Counted from the first letter of the stretch, positions 1 through 7,672 are shown. The stretch: 35,123 bases of DNA from Clostridium sp. (GCA_023664445.1 JAMPFN010000020.1:1-35123); one strand, 5' to 3'. The notes: a model not told the origin generated them from the sequence alone. Numbers and translations: made by a program.

Positions 1-10
1 TATATGTTCA

Positions 11-91
11 TTTCTTGCCTTGATGCAAGAAACGAACCAAAGAAAATCAAGCTTCTGCTCCGGCACAGCTTGCGCTGTGAGTCGCAGAAGC
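11..91. repeat. two adjacent intergenic stem-loops
   Basis: The intergenic DNA at the left edge holds two inverted repeats. TTTCTTGC (11-18) pairs with GCAAGAAA (25-32). GCTTCTGC (51-58) pairs with GCAGAAGC (84-91), and inside it CACAGC (64-69) pairs with GCTGTG (74-79), giving a long, nearly closed hairpin. No U-run directly follows the second stem, so it is not a textbook terminator. It looks like a dispersed intergenic repeat or the end of an upstream unit outside the window. From 92 to 177 I see only AT-rich sequence without a convincing promoter. Confidence 0.55.
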
Positions 92-191
92 GAAAAATAA
101 TAATTGTATTTATAGTTGGGGACTGTAAATTATAAAATTTCTCATTCAGCAGTTGGTTTACAATGAAAATATAATTTGGAGGAAATAATTA

Positions 192-578
192 ATGAAAATA
201 CTTTTTGATAATAAAGAAATAGTTGACAGTAATGAATGTTATCTTCATGACAGTTCTGTGATATCATTAGAATACAAGCCTTTATCCCGAAAATTAACAA
301 TACATTTAGAAACTTTGTTTGATGAAAATAGTAATAGTTCTAATGCAGAAATTATTTTTTACAATGTACAATATTTTGTACAGGATAATCAAGGAATTGA
401 TATAAAAGGGTGTGAATATGGTATAAATGGTTGGGAGTTAGTTGAATTAGAACATATAAAAGAATTTCATAAAATTAATATTTTTAATGATCAAAAACCA
501 TTTGCAGTTATGTTTGACTTCTTTTGTCAAGCAAGATTATATATTGTGACTACTGAAGTTGAATTTAATAGAATTTAA
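192..578 (+). CDS. hypothetical small acidic protein
   Basis: This is a 128-residue protein I do not recognise. It starts at an ATG preceded by GGAGG (178-182) at good spacing. No signal peptide or membrane helix is visible. The N-terminal part has a strand pattern beginning LHDSSVISLEY, followed by alternating hydrophobic residues. An (L/H)D-S-x-I/V-x-x-I/L opening of this type occurs in several small immunity-like families of polymorphic toxin systems, but the match is only a resemblance and no toxin gene is next to it. It lies in an AT-rich stretch with three other orphan genes, which suggests an accessory or acquired segment. Confidence that it is a gene is fair; function is unknown. Confidence 0.6.
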   Translation: MKILFDNKEIVDSNECYLHDSSVISLEYKPLSRKLTIHLETLFDENSNSSNAEIIFYNVQYFVQDNQGIDIKGCEYGINGWELVELEHIKEFHKINIFNDQKPFAVMFDFFCQARLYIVTTEVEFNRI

Positions 579-649
579 AATTATAGTTTTATGAATCAAA
601 ACATATCTTCACAAGCATATATGCATATACCGAATCGGAGGTTACTAAA

Positions 650-1201
650 GTGATAAGAATAATAAAAATAATTATATTATTTACAGCAACTTTTATGTTT
701 GCCTTATTTGGAAAACATGATATTGAAACATCTGTTAAAAAAGAAAATGAAATTGCTTCAAAATATGACAGATCGTTGTTTTTGACGGATACTACTTCAA
801 AATTTGTCGAGTATATGTATTCAAATCCTATTGATGCGGCGAGGAAAAATGAAGCAAATTCAAGCGATATATATACTACAAAGGATATTGATGAATTTTG
901 TTCTAAATACTATGATATTTGGCAGAACGAATTAAATACTGTTTATGAAAAATTATCAGATCAATTAACCGGCGAGGCAAAAGAAAAACTTGTAAAATCT
1001 CAAAATGCATGGCAAGAGGAAAATCAATATGATTCAAAGCTGTGGCTGGATATATTCGATTTATCCAAAGGTCATGGATCGGGCGATTATTCAATGATCA
1101 CAGAACAGAGTATAGATAGAATAAGAAAAAGAACTTTTTTGCTGGCAGAATATTATTATTGGTTAACAGGAGATTTTGAGTTCAGTTACAAAAGCGATTG
1201 A
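650..1201 (+). CDS. membrane-anchored LprI/DUF1311-like protein
   Basis: This 183-residue protein begins at a GTG eight bases after GGAGG (637-641). Residues about 1-21 form a hydrophobic N-terminal segment (signal peptide or anchor), so the rest is probably outside the membrane. The middle contains WQNELNTVYEKL, then LVKSQNAWQEENQYDSKLW. This resembles the LprI N-terminal (DUF1311) pattern of an (E/D)LN-x-xY-x-x-L helix, then a K-x-x-Q-x-x-W helix. Members of that family include lysozyme-inhibitor-like lipoproteins, but the usual paired cysteines are not both present, so the activity cannot be inferred. The stop codon lies six bases before a MITE-like repeat. Confidence 0.6.
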   Translation: MIRIIKIIILFTATFMFALFGKHDIETSVKKENEIASKYDRSLFLTDTTSKFVEYMYSNPIDAARKNEANSSDIYTTKDIDEFCSKYYDIWQNELNTVYEKLSDQLTGEAKEKLVKSQNAWQEENQYDSKLWLDIFDLSKGHGSGDYSMITEQSIDRIRKRTFLLAEYYYWLTGDFEFSYKSD

Positions 1202-1206
1202 ATGTC

Positions 1207-1369
1207 AGAAGTTGTTCTCATAGGAAAAGTGTGCGGATTTTCGAGTATGATTTTTCTGAGAACAAGGCAATTTTTTGCAGACATACTGGCGTATGTCAAA
1301 GAAAATTAACGCTGTTATCAGGAAAATCTGACGAAAAGACGTATGTTTATGCCTATGAGAACAACTTCT
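1207..1369 (+). repeat. MITE-like element, copy A
   Basis: This 163-bp element has perfect 18-bp terminal inverted repeats: AGAAGTTGTTCTCATAGG (1207-1224) and its reverse complement (1352-1369). A small internal hairpin (ACATAC-loop-GTATGT, near 1283-1298) sits in the middle. The same sequence occurs in reverse orientation at 2429-2590 with roughly three quarters or more identity by eye. It encodes no transposase. The 63-residue reading frame across it is shared with the other copy and is best explained by the repeat. No clear target-site duplication is visible. It is a likely non-autonomous mobile element or dispersed repeat. Confidence 0.75.
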
Positions 1370-1430
1370 CAACACGCCGCAATTTATAAATCGACAGGCG
1401 TTATCAGAGGTGTTAAGGCGGTGATTGTTA

Positions 1431-1883
1431 ATGAGAAAATCTGTTTTAAAAAAATTAGTTGCTTTTATATTTTTACTTGTTATTGTACTTATTTTGTTTT
1501 TTCATAAGCCGATTATAAGAATGTTTAAAAATAACGAACATCTGAAATTGCAGTGTGAAAAAATAGATTATGCGGAAATCTTGTTTTCTGATCGTGATGG
1601 TTATATTGAACTAAATAATAGTACTGTTTTGAAAGAACTTGTAAATTATTTAAATAGCCTTGAATTGATTGAAGAATCAAGAAACTATGAAGATGAACCG
1701 GACATTTTGTCTGTGTATTTATTTGGAGATATATCTCCTACAGTGGTTTCGTTTTCAGAAAACTACATTAACTTTAGCGATGCGGAATGTTGGGACTGTA
1801 CATATACAGATTATTACATTACGAGTAAAGATTTTGATATTGCGGATTTCATTGAATTTTTAGATGATCTTGATGAAAGGTGA
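1431..1883 (+). CDS. membrane-anchored hypothetical, paralog 1
   Basis: This 150-residue protein starts at the ATG at 1431, with AAGGCGG at 1415-1421; a TTG two codons upstream is less likely. Residues about 8-28 form one transmembrane helix, with a basic MRKSVLKK start, so the C-terminal domain is probably extracytoplasmic. It contains LVNYLNSLELIEESRNY, which closely matches LQDYLNSLELIEVETDY in the next gene, and both end in a Y-Y-I-x-(S/D) strand and a terminal helix. The two are therefore tandem paralogs from a local duplication. No catalytic motif or known family is recognised. The pair lies between two inverted MITE-like elements. Confidence 0.6.
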   Translation: MRKSVLKKLVAFIFLLVIVLILFFHKPIIRMFKNNEHLKLQCEKIDYAEILFSDRDGYIELNNSTVLKELVNYLNSLELIEESRNYEDEPDILSVYLFGDISPTVVSFSENYINFSDAECWDCTYTDYYITSKDFDIADFIEFLDDLDER

Positions 1884-1965
1884 CTTATAGTGAAAAAAGA
1901 GGTACATCTTAGATATCGTTTCAAATTTGCAGAACGAAAAAATCTTTTTAAGTGAGGGATGAACA

Positions 1966-2445
1966 ATGTTAAAAAGGCACAAAAAAATCATAATAGCAAT
2001 TATAATTGCTATTGCATTTATTTTAGTATACTGTATATTCAAATATTTGACTATGCCCTCCGGTGAAAAGACGCATCTTGAATTGAAAAATATATTAACA
2101 ATAGAAATGAGTGTGGATAAATGGTATTCTGAGCAGACTGTAATAATAAAAGATAAAGAGGCTGTTGAAACTCTTCAGGATTATCTTAATTCGTTAGAGT
2201 TGATCGAGGTAGAAACGGATTATGTAAGAAATAATCCCGGGCATTTGTATAGTATGCTTCTGCCGTATGATGATATTTCGATCAAAGGTGAATATCTGAG
2301 CATACACCCAAGCGGAGCTGATGATAAGGTTTTTACAGAATATTACATTGTTGATTCCGGATACGATCCGATTACCGGTGGCAGTAAAGTTTCCAAATTT
2401 ATAGATAAACTGATTAGGCAATATGCTGAGAACCTGTATTCATAG
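1966..2445 (+). CDS. membrane-anchored hypothetical, paralog 2
   Basis: This 159-residue protein has an ATG seven bases after GAGGG (1954-1958). A basic start (MLKRHKK) precedes a transmembrane helix at about 8-27, and the remainder is probably outside the membrane. It shares the YLNSLELIE segment, the following strands and the TEYYI motif with the gene at 1431-1883, so it is its paralog. The last codons and the TAG stop lie inside the terminal inverted repeat of MITE copy B (from 2429), so the element's arrival probably reset the C-terminus. Function is unknown; an extracytoplasmic binding domain is only a guess. Confidence 0.62.
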   Translation: MLKRHKKIIIAIIIAIAFILVYCIFKYLTMPSGEKTHLELKNILTIEMSVDKWYSEQTVIIKDKEAVETLQDYLNSLELIEVETDYVRNNPGHLYSMLLPYDDISIKGEYLSIHPSGADDKVFTEYYIVDSGYDPITGGSKVSKFIDKLIRQYAENLYS

Positions 2446-2590
2446 AATCTTCACACGTCTTTTCGGCAAATTTTCCCGATAACTTTGTTAATTTTCTTTG
2501 CCATACGAGAGTATGCCTGCAAAAAATTGCCTCGTTCTCTGAAAAATTATGCACGAAAATCCGCATAAATTTTCTATGAACACAGGTTCT
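2429..2590 (-). repeat. MITE-like element, copy B (inverted)
   Basis: This 162-bp element is related to 1207-1369 but lies in the opposite orientation. Its ends are AGAACCTGTATTCATAGAA (2429-2447) and, as reverse complement with one mismatch, TTCTATGAACACAGGTTCT (2572-2590). The internal hairpin is kept as CATAC-GAGA-GTATG: the stem is conserved while its loop differs from TGGC in copy A. It overlaps the 3' end of the preceding gene and supplies its stop codon. The 70-residue reading frame on the minus strand is a product of the repeat. Confidence 0.75.
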
Positions 2591-2613
2591 GAAAAAAGGG
2601 CATAAAAGTTTGA

Positions 2614-2646
2614 GGCAGCACCGCACAATCTTTGTGCGGTGCTGCC
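2614..2646. other. strong GC-rich hairpin, possible terminator
   Basis: A perfect 14-bp stem, GGCAGCACCGCACA (2614-2627) with TGTGCGGTGCTGCC (2633-2646), closes a 5-nt loop. It follows the last gene of the accessory segment. No U-run follows on the + strand, so it may be a factor-dependent or bidirectional end, or a dispersed hairpin repeat. The 394-bp non-coding stretch 2446-2839 otherwise holds MITE copy B, a possible promoter and two MITE-like termini. Confidence 0.55.
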
Positions 2647-2719
2647 CTTGGCAAAGATCAGGAGATAAAATTCCTCAAAATTCTGAAATTTGATTTTAGC
2701 GTATTGTGCATTTTGAATA

Positions 2720-2748
2720 TTGTAAATTCATGTATTATATGATACAAT
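2720..2748 (+). promoter_or_regulatory. possible sigma-A promoter for the helicase gene
   Basis: TTGTAA (2720-2725), a 17-bp spacer and TACAAT (2743-2748) fit a weak housekeeping promoter in an AT-rich stretch about 90 bp before the helicase start. Other near matches exist in the same stretch, so the exact site is uncertain. Confidence 0.35.
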
Positions 2749-2772
2749 TTATTATGTAAGCAATATATATTT

Positions 2773-2813
2773 CCTATGTGGACATGTTCTAAGAGCCTAT
2801 GCGGACAGGTTCT
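2773..2813. repeat. two isolated MITE-like termini in direct repeat
   Basis: CCTATGTGGACATGTTCT (2773-2790) and CCTATGCGGACAGGTTCT (2796-2813) are 18-bp direct repeats with a 23-bp period and two mismatches. Both match the outer end of the MITE-like elements (CTATGAACACAGGTTCT in copy B, CCTATGAGAACAACTTCT in copy A). They look like remnants, or solo ends, of that family in the leader of the helicase gene. Confidence 0.5.
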
Positions 2814-2839
2814 GATTTCTGAAAAAAGGAGCGGCATCT

Positions 2840-5800
2840 ATGGATATAAAGCAGATAAAATTTAATATAGAAATGTCGCCCCGTGCGCTTGACGAGCTTA
2901 AAACTCTGTTTCCTAAGAAAAACTGTTCAAAATACGAGCTTGTACGTATCGTTCTTTCGGAGGATAAGATATTCGACGCTATAATAACTATCGCGGCGGA
3001 GCTTGTCTGTATAAATATCACATTCGAGGGGATCCCGCTTCTTTTTAAAGGAAAGCTCGATAAAAATGATTTTCAATGCAGAAGCGTTGCCAAAGGCTCT
3101 GCTGCGGGCGGACGAAAGATCATGGCGCTGTTTTCGCATAAATACGGCGAGAGAGATTATTCACGAGTGAATCCCGAACTGAAAAAGCGGCTCGATATGT
3201 GGTATGACTACATTGACATAATGCTGAAAAAACAGCGTGAAAATACATATATTTTTACATATGAGGGAACGGAGAAGCATATCGACGATATGCGGTATAT
3301 CCGCGTAAGAGGCGCTTTGAAGGCAAATGTAAAAAATCTGAATGTGGGTATTGCGGACGACAGGGGAGAGCCGTCCTTTTCGTTCGGCAAGGCAGATAGC
3401 CTTGAAAACGGAATACTTGCCGTCAGAACCGATAAGAGTTCGGGTATTATTTTAAGCGAAGGGCGCACAAGGCTTGCCGTTTATGACGCTGCGGCGCTTA
3501 TCACTTGCAGGAGAATGAAAAACGGTCTTGACAAGCTTTGCAAAGGCGAGGCGGTCAATAAGCGTCTTGCCGATTTTATTTTCGATCCGTCTGCGGCGAA
3601 TAAGGAACTTGGAGATAATGTTACTCTGACCGAAGAAAATCTTCTCATGAAAAATATGAACGACGAACAGCTTGCGGCTGTCGAGGGCGTTTTGAATGCA
3701 AACGATCTTTATCTTATACAAGGACCTCCCGGAACAGGAAAGACGACCGTAATTGCGGAAATATGCTATCAGAACGCGGTAAGAGGTCTTAAAACGCTTG
3801 TTGTTTCACAGTCGAATCTTGCGGTGGATAACGCCATATCGAGAGTTATGAATCATTCGGAAGTAAGAGTGCTGAGGAAAGGCGACGCTTCAAGGGTCGA
3901 GGATGAGGGTCTGCCTTTTGTTGAGGACAACGTTGTGCGCACATGGATAAAATGCGTTTCCGGATCAGCCGCTGAAATGTCCGACAATATAAATTCAAAG
4001 CTTGAAACCCTGAAAAAGTACAAAAGCAGACTGCCCAAAATACTCAGATATGCCGAGGACGTTATCGAAAACCGCAGGATCATGGAACAGCTCGAATCGC
4101 AGGTGTTTTTCCTTAAAAACGTCCTTGAGGAAGCCGATAGTCAGAGAGAGCAGTTTTTAGTGCTTATAAATTACGCTTATGAACAGGAAGACCCCGAAAA
4201 GGCTTATGAGGCAAGAGAGAGCTACCCTTCGGATTTTTATATACCGAACGATATATATAATAAGATGTCGGAGCGGTTTGCCGATATAGAATCGGATATT
4301 GCCAAGCTTGCGGAATATGAAGAAGAACTTAAAATGCTCAATGAATATACTGCAAAATTTACAAAGCAGATGAGATTTATCAAAAAGCATGTTTCCGTGC
4401 GGCGTATGGAAAATACTGCCTATGAGGGAGTGTTTCATTATATAGACAGCAATCTTGCGGACGATCTTTACGGCGAGGGCGAAAAAATCGTCAAGTCCAT
4501 ACCGTACGGCATAAAGTCTATTATTTTCCGCCCTAAATGGGGGCTTGCCGCAGCTATTCACTACAGGCGTGCGGAAAGCTTTATTTACGGTATTCAGCGT
4601 AAGGCAATAAGACTTGCCGAAAAAATAAACGCCGTTTCCGAAAACGAAGAATTTTTGAAAAATCTTGAATCGTTCAGGCTTAGCCTCGACGAATTATGCA
4701 AGGATTACGATACGCAGTTTTATACCATTAAAAACAGGTATAATAAAATGCATGATGAGTTTCGCAGCGCCGAAAATGATTATGAGTATTCTCTTTCGCT
4801 TTTCAGGGAAAAGACATCGGACAGGTTTTTCTCCGCGGCTCTTGAAAATATATCGTACAGCAAGCCCGATCTTGAAGAGATTGAACGCTCGGTCAATGAG
4901 CATTACAGCAGAAAATACGAGAAATTTATTAAATGGCAGAAGCTGCTTGCGGATTGGCGCAGAACTATCAATGCGGGCAATATGAATTACAATGAGCTGA
5001 AACAGCTTTATATCGATAACGCAAACGTTATCGGCATAACGTGTATTCAGAGCGGAACTGCGGATTTTGAACGGAATTATCCGTCGTTCGATGTTGTTAT
5101 CATAGACGAATCGAGCAAGAGTACTCCGCCTGATATAATTCTGCCGATGCTTAAGGGCAAAAAGATCGTGCTTGTCGGAGATCATAAGCAGCTGCCGCCT
5201 TATATTGACAGCGACGCTTACGACGAGGTCGAGGAAACGGACGAAAGACTGCGCGAGCTTATGAGATCGAGTCTTTTTGAAGAGCTTTACGAGTCTGCGC
5301 CTTCGGGTATGAGGACTATGCTGTTTCGTCAGTACCGTATGCACAGGGATATCGCGTCGCTTGTAAACGGATTTTATGTGAATACCGACGCGGGAAGGCT
5401 TGAATCGCCGTCGGAAGCTCCTAAAGCTCATTGCTGCGAGGGCGAGGGCATAAGCGCAGAAAACCATGTTTTATGGTATGACATAAAACATAAGCCGGAA
5501 TATTATGAAGAAAGACACAATAAGAGTTATTGTAATAATTATGAAGCTGTCTGCATAAAAAATATATTGGGAATGCTCAACAGGAATCTTACGGCAAATG
5601 AAAGCCATAAATCTGTCGGAGTTATTACATTCTATGACGCGCAGGTTCGTCTGCTTGAAGAAAAGCTTATAAGAAGCGGATTTGCGGATTCGCTGAACGC
5701 TGTCGATATCAGAACGGGAACGGTAGACAGATTTCAGGGAATGGAAGAGGATATCATAATAATTAGCTTCGTAAGAAATAACGACGCGCATAATATAGGC

Positions 5801-6298
5801 TTTGCAAAGGACAGCAGAAGGATAAACGTCGCGCTTTCAAGAGCGAGGGAGCTTCTTATTATAGTGGGATGCTCCGAAAATTTCAAAAATTCTCAGAATG
5901 CGGAAACAGCGGAGATGTTCGGCGGCATATACAATATAATAAACAGGCTTGGCGGAATCAAAAAGCCGTCCGGACTTGAGGATGTCGTATTTGTTCCGAA
6001 GCATTACGTCGATCGTGAGAATATAAGCGGCGGCTTGTACGCGGTCGATAATGAAAATGAGGTACTCGATGAAAAGAAAGAGAGGATAAACGTTCTCGAC
6101 AGCTTCATTCTTAAATCCGCCCGCGAGTTCGACGGTACGCGTCTGACGCTCCGCAATATATCGAACGCTCTGGGAATAGCGCCGGTTTTTGTTAAAAGCA
6201 GAGCGGCATTTCTTGTATCAAACAAGTATATTTCATGTGAAAACGGAGCCGTTAAGCTGTTGGAAAACGGCAGGAAATTTTTGGAAAGAAATATGTAA
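2840..6298 (+). CDS. SF1 (UPF1/DNA2/NAM7-like) helicase with C-terminal winged-helix-like tail
   Basis: This 1152-residue protein starts at an ATG eight bases after AAGGAG (2826-2831). Helicase motifs appear in order: Walker A GPPGTGKT at 295-302, Walker B IIDESSKS with D756/E757, motif III GDHKQLPP at 780-787, motif IV FRQYRMH near 829, motif V VDRFQGMEED near 962, and motif VI RINVALSRAR at 994-1003. Between Walker A and B is an insert of about 450 residues, rich in charged heptads (coiled coil). The N-terminal ~270 residues are an unrecognised domain. Residues about 1080-1152 look like a winged helix. The family unwinds DNA or RNA with ATP. I see no nuclease domain, so a repair, RNA or defence role cannot be chosen. 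It stands alone, just before the flagellar operon. Confidence 0.9.
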   Translation: MDIKQIKFNIEMSPRALDELKTLFPKKNCSKYELVRIVLSEDKIFDAIITIAAELVCINITFEGIPLLFKGKLDKNDFQCRSVAKGSAAGGRKIMALFSHKYGERDYSRVNPELKKRLDMWYDYIDIMLKKQRENTYIFTYEGTEKHIDDMRYIRVRGALKANVKNLNVGIADDRGEPSFSFGKADSLENGILAVRTDKSSGIILSEGRTRLAVYDAAALITCRRMKNGLDKLCKGEAVNKRLADFIFDPSAANKELGDNVTLTEENLLMKNMNDEQLAAVEGVLNANDLYLIQGPPGTGKTTVIAEICYQNAVRGLKTLVVSQSNLAVDNAISRVMNHSEVRVLRKGDASRVEDEGLPFVEDNVVRTWIKCVSGSAAEMSDNINSKLETLKKYKSRLPKILRYAEDVIENRRIMEQLESQVFFLKNVLEEADSQREQFLVLINYAYEQEDPEKAYEARESYPSDFYIPNDIYNKMSERFADIESDIAKLAEYEEELKMLNEYTAKFTKQMRFIKKHVSVRRMENTAYEGVFHYIDSNLADDLYGEGEKIVKSIPYGIKSIIFRPKWGLAAAIHYRRAESFIYGIQRKAIRLAEKINAVSENEEFLKNLESFRLSLDELCKDYDTQFYTIKNRYNKMHDEFRSAENDYEYSLSLFREKTSDRFFSAALENISYSKPDLEEIERSVNEHYSRKYEKFIKWQKLLADWRRTINAGNMNYNELKQLYIDNANVIGITCIQSGTADFERNYPSFDVVIIDESSKSTPPDIILPMLKGKKIVLVGDHKQLPPYIDSDAYDEVEETDERLRELMRSSLFEELYESAPSGMRTMLFRQYRMHRDIASLVNGFYVNTDAGRLESPSEAPKAHCCEGEGISAENHVLWYDIKHKPEYYEERHNKSYCNNYEAVCIKNILGMLNRNLTANESHKSVGVITFYDAQVRLLEEKLIRSGFADSLNAVDIRTGTVDRFQGMEEDIIIISFVRNNDAHNIGFAKDSRRINVALSRARELLIIVGCSENFKNSQNAETAEMFGGIYNIINRLGGIKKPSGLEDVVFVPKHYVDRENISGGLYAVDNENEVLDEKKERINVLDSFILKSAREFDGTRLTLRNISNALGIAPVFVKSRAAFLVSNKYISCENGAVKLLENGRKFLERNM

Positions 6299-6341
6299 AA
6301 TATTTTTTTTATTTTTTTGAAGAATTTTTTTTGCAATATAC

Positions 6342-6371
6342 TTGATTTTTAGCAAATTTTATTGTATAATA
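6342..6371 (+). promoter_or_regulatory. sigma-A-type promoter of the flgB operon
   Basis: TTGATT (6342-6347), a 17-bp spacer and TATAAT (6365-6370) make a strong housekeeping promoter about 110 bp before flgB. The stretch 6352-6371 (GCAAATTTTATTGTATAATA) is identical to the promoter upstream of fliA at 27953-27972. A second GCAA-T half-copy lies at 6333. The 6299-6341 stretch is very T-rich, and no strong terminator stem for the helicase gene is visible. Confidence 0.75.
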
Positions 6372-6481
6372 ATTAATAAGTAGTGATTAATTTATCAGTA
6401 TTTATCTGTCAAAAAACCGTAAAAATGCCGTATTTTCGACATGAAACGCGGTTTATAAACGATTTGGAGAGGAGCGGAAAT

Positions 6482-6844
6482 ATGTACCTTGATTCACTTG
6501 CTTTTAAGGCGATGGAAGGCGGACTTAAGCAGCTTAGCTTAAAGCAGCAGATACATACTCAGAATATTGCCAATATTGATACGCCGGAGTATGATTATAA
6601 ATTTGTTACATTTGAAAATACTCTTGACGATAAGATCAACGGCGGCAGCAAAAAATATGATTTTAAAGCTAAAATTACCGAGATCGATCAGACGGACGTT
6701 TTGGTCGACGGAAACAATGTCGATGTCGATAAGGAAGGCGTGGAGCTTTACAGTACGTATCTTCAGCAGTCGGCGATAATCAGTAAACTGAATTCTTCGC
6801 TGAGCGATCTGAGATATGTTCTCACAAACGCGCAGTTTAAATAA
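6482..6844 (+). CDS. flgB: flagellar basal body rod protein FlgB
   Basis: This 120-residue protein is the proximal rod subunit, exported by the flagellar type III system and assembled on the MS-ring. I chose the ATG at 6482 because GAGAGGAG lies just upstream; a longer frame from 6383 adds residues unlike any FlgB. The N-terminal helix includes QNIANIDTPEYDYK, the form here of the rod/hook NIAN-x-x-TPGY motif, and the C-terminus has the expected amphipathic helix (STYLQQSAIISKLNSSLSDL). It is the first gene of a long operon, followed by flgC after 20 bases. Length is close to the usual 120-140. Confidence 0.93.
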   Translation: MYLDSLAFKAMEGGLKQLSLKQQIHTQNIANIDTPEYDYKFVTFENTLDDKINGGSKKYDFKAKITEIDQTDVLVDGNNVDVDKEGVELYSTYLQQSAIISKLNSSLSDLRYVLTNAQFK

Positions 6845-6864
6845 TCGGGAGGTATAGGTTAGAA

Positions 6865-7290
6865 ATGGCTTTTTTGAATTCACTTAACATAGTCGGTTCC
6901 GCGCTTACTGCGGAGCGGTTCAGAAGCAATATCATATTGCAGAATATTGCGAATCAGACCACAACAAGAACGGAAAACGGAGAGCCTTACAGAAGAAAAC
7001 AGGTAATATTCCATACAAGGGAAATGTCGTTTGACGACACGCTTTCTCAGGCTATAGGCGGCGGCGTAAGAGTTGCCGAGGTCGTTGAGAGCCAGGAAGA
7101 ATTTACGCCTGTTTACGATCCGGATAATCCTGACGCGGACGAAGAAGGATACGTTTATTATCCTAATGTAAACAATACGGAAGAACAGGTCGATCTTCTG
7201 GACGCGTCAAGAGTATATGAAGCCAATATCAGCGCGCTTTCGGTCGTTAAAGCTATGGCTGCAAAGGCTCTTGAGATAGGAAAAAACTGA
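6865..7290 (+). CDS. flgC: flagellar basal body rod protein FlgC
   Basis: This 141-residue rod subunit has the NIANQTTTRTENGEPYRRK motif near the N-terminus, a central GVRVAEVVE strand, and the family C-terminal ending VDLLDASRVYEANISALSVVKAMAAKALEIGK. It is exported without a cleaved signal and stacks with FlgB in the rod. The ribosome site is GGGAGG (6847-6852). It sits in the standard order between flgB and fliE, and length is normal for the family. Confidence 0.96.
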   Translation: MAFLNSLNIVGSALTAERFRSNIILQNIANQTTTRTENGEPYRRKQVIFHTREMSFDDTLSQAIGGGVRVAEVVESQEEFTPVYDPDNPDADEEGYVYYPNVNNTEEQVDLLDASRVYEANISALSVVKAMAAKALEIGKN

Positions 7291-7321
7291 TATATAAAAT
7301 AAATGGAAATGGTGAATAGTT

Positions 7322-7624
7322 ATGTTTATTGTACCCCTTTCGTCAATGCCCTCGATCGAAAATATTGAGAGAATAGACAAACAGTCGACAGCGGATAAAA
7401 CCCAAGGGACTTTCGGCGATGTGTTAAGACAGAAAATACAGGATGTAAAGGATCTTGAAATGCAGTCGCTGCAGAGCGCATATGAGATCTCAACAGGCAT
7501 GTCGAACGATATAGAATCTGCTATGATAGATTCTGCCAAGGCTTCAACAGCCATTCAGATGACAACTCAGCTTACGACAAGAGTTGTAAACATATACAAA
7601 GAGATTATGCAGATGCAGATATAA
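7322..7624 (+). CDS. fliE: flagellar hook-basal body complex protein FliE
   Basis: This 100-residue protein is the adaptor joining the MS-ring and the rod. The C-terminal half (ASTAIQMTTQLTTRVVNIYKEIMQMQI) is the conserved FliE helix ending in an M-Q-I-type terminus. The N-terminus is poorly conserved and an in-frame ATG at 7349 is an alternative start. It lies 31 bases after flgC and 48 bases before fliF, the usual position. Confidence 0.93.
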   Translation: MFIVPLSSMPSIENIERIDKQSTADKTQGTFGDVLRQKIQDVKDLEMQSLQSAYEISTGMSNDIESAMIDSAKASTAIQMTTQLTTRVVNIYKEIMQMQI

Positions 7625-7672
7625 TTTGTTGTTTAAACAAAAATACATAAGTACAGGAAGTTTGGTTTTTAG

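Noticed and set aside
1198..1389. 63-residue frame after the LprI-like gene
   Set aside because: It coincides with MITE copy A, and the related frame in copy B shows the peptide similarity comes from the repeat.
2414..2626. 70-residue minus-strand frame
   Set aside because: It is MITE copy B in reverse; the same argument applies.
4694..5467. 257-residue minus-strand frame
   Set aside because: It is opposite the conserved helicase motifs and has a basic shadow-type composition without a ribosome site.
6299..6341. Terminator after the helicase gene
   Set aside because: The stretch is T-rich, but only a very weak AT-only stem can be drawn.
6383..6481. N-terminal extension of FlgB
   Set aside because: The extra residues do not resemble FlgB, and a good ribosome site supports the ATG at 6482.
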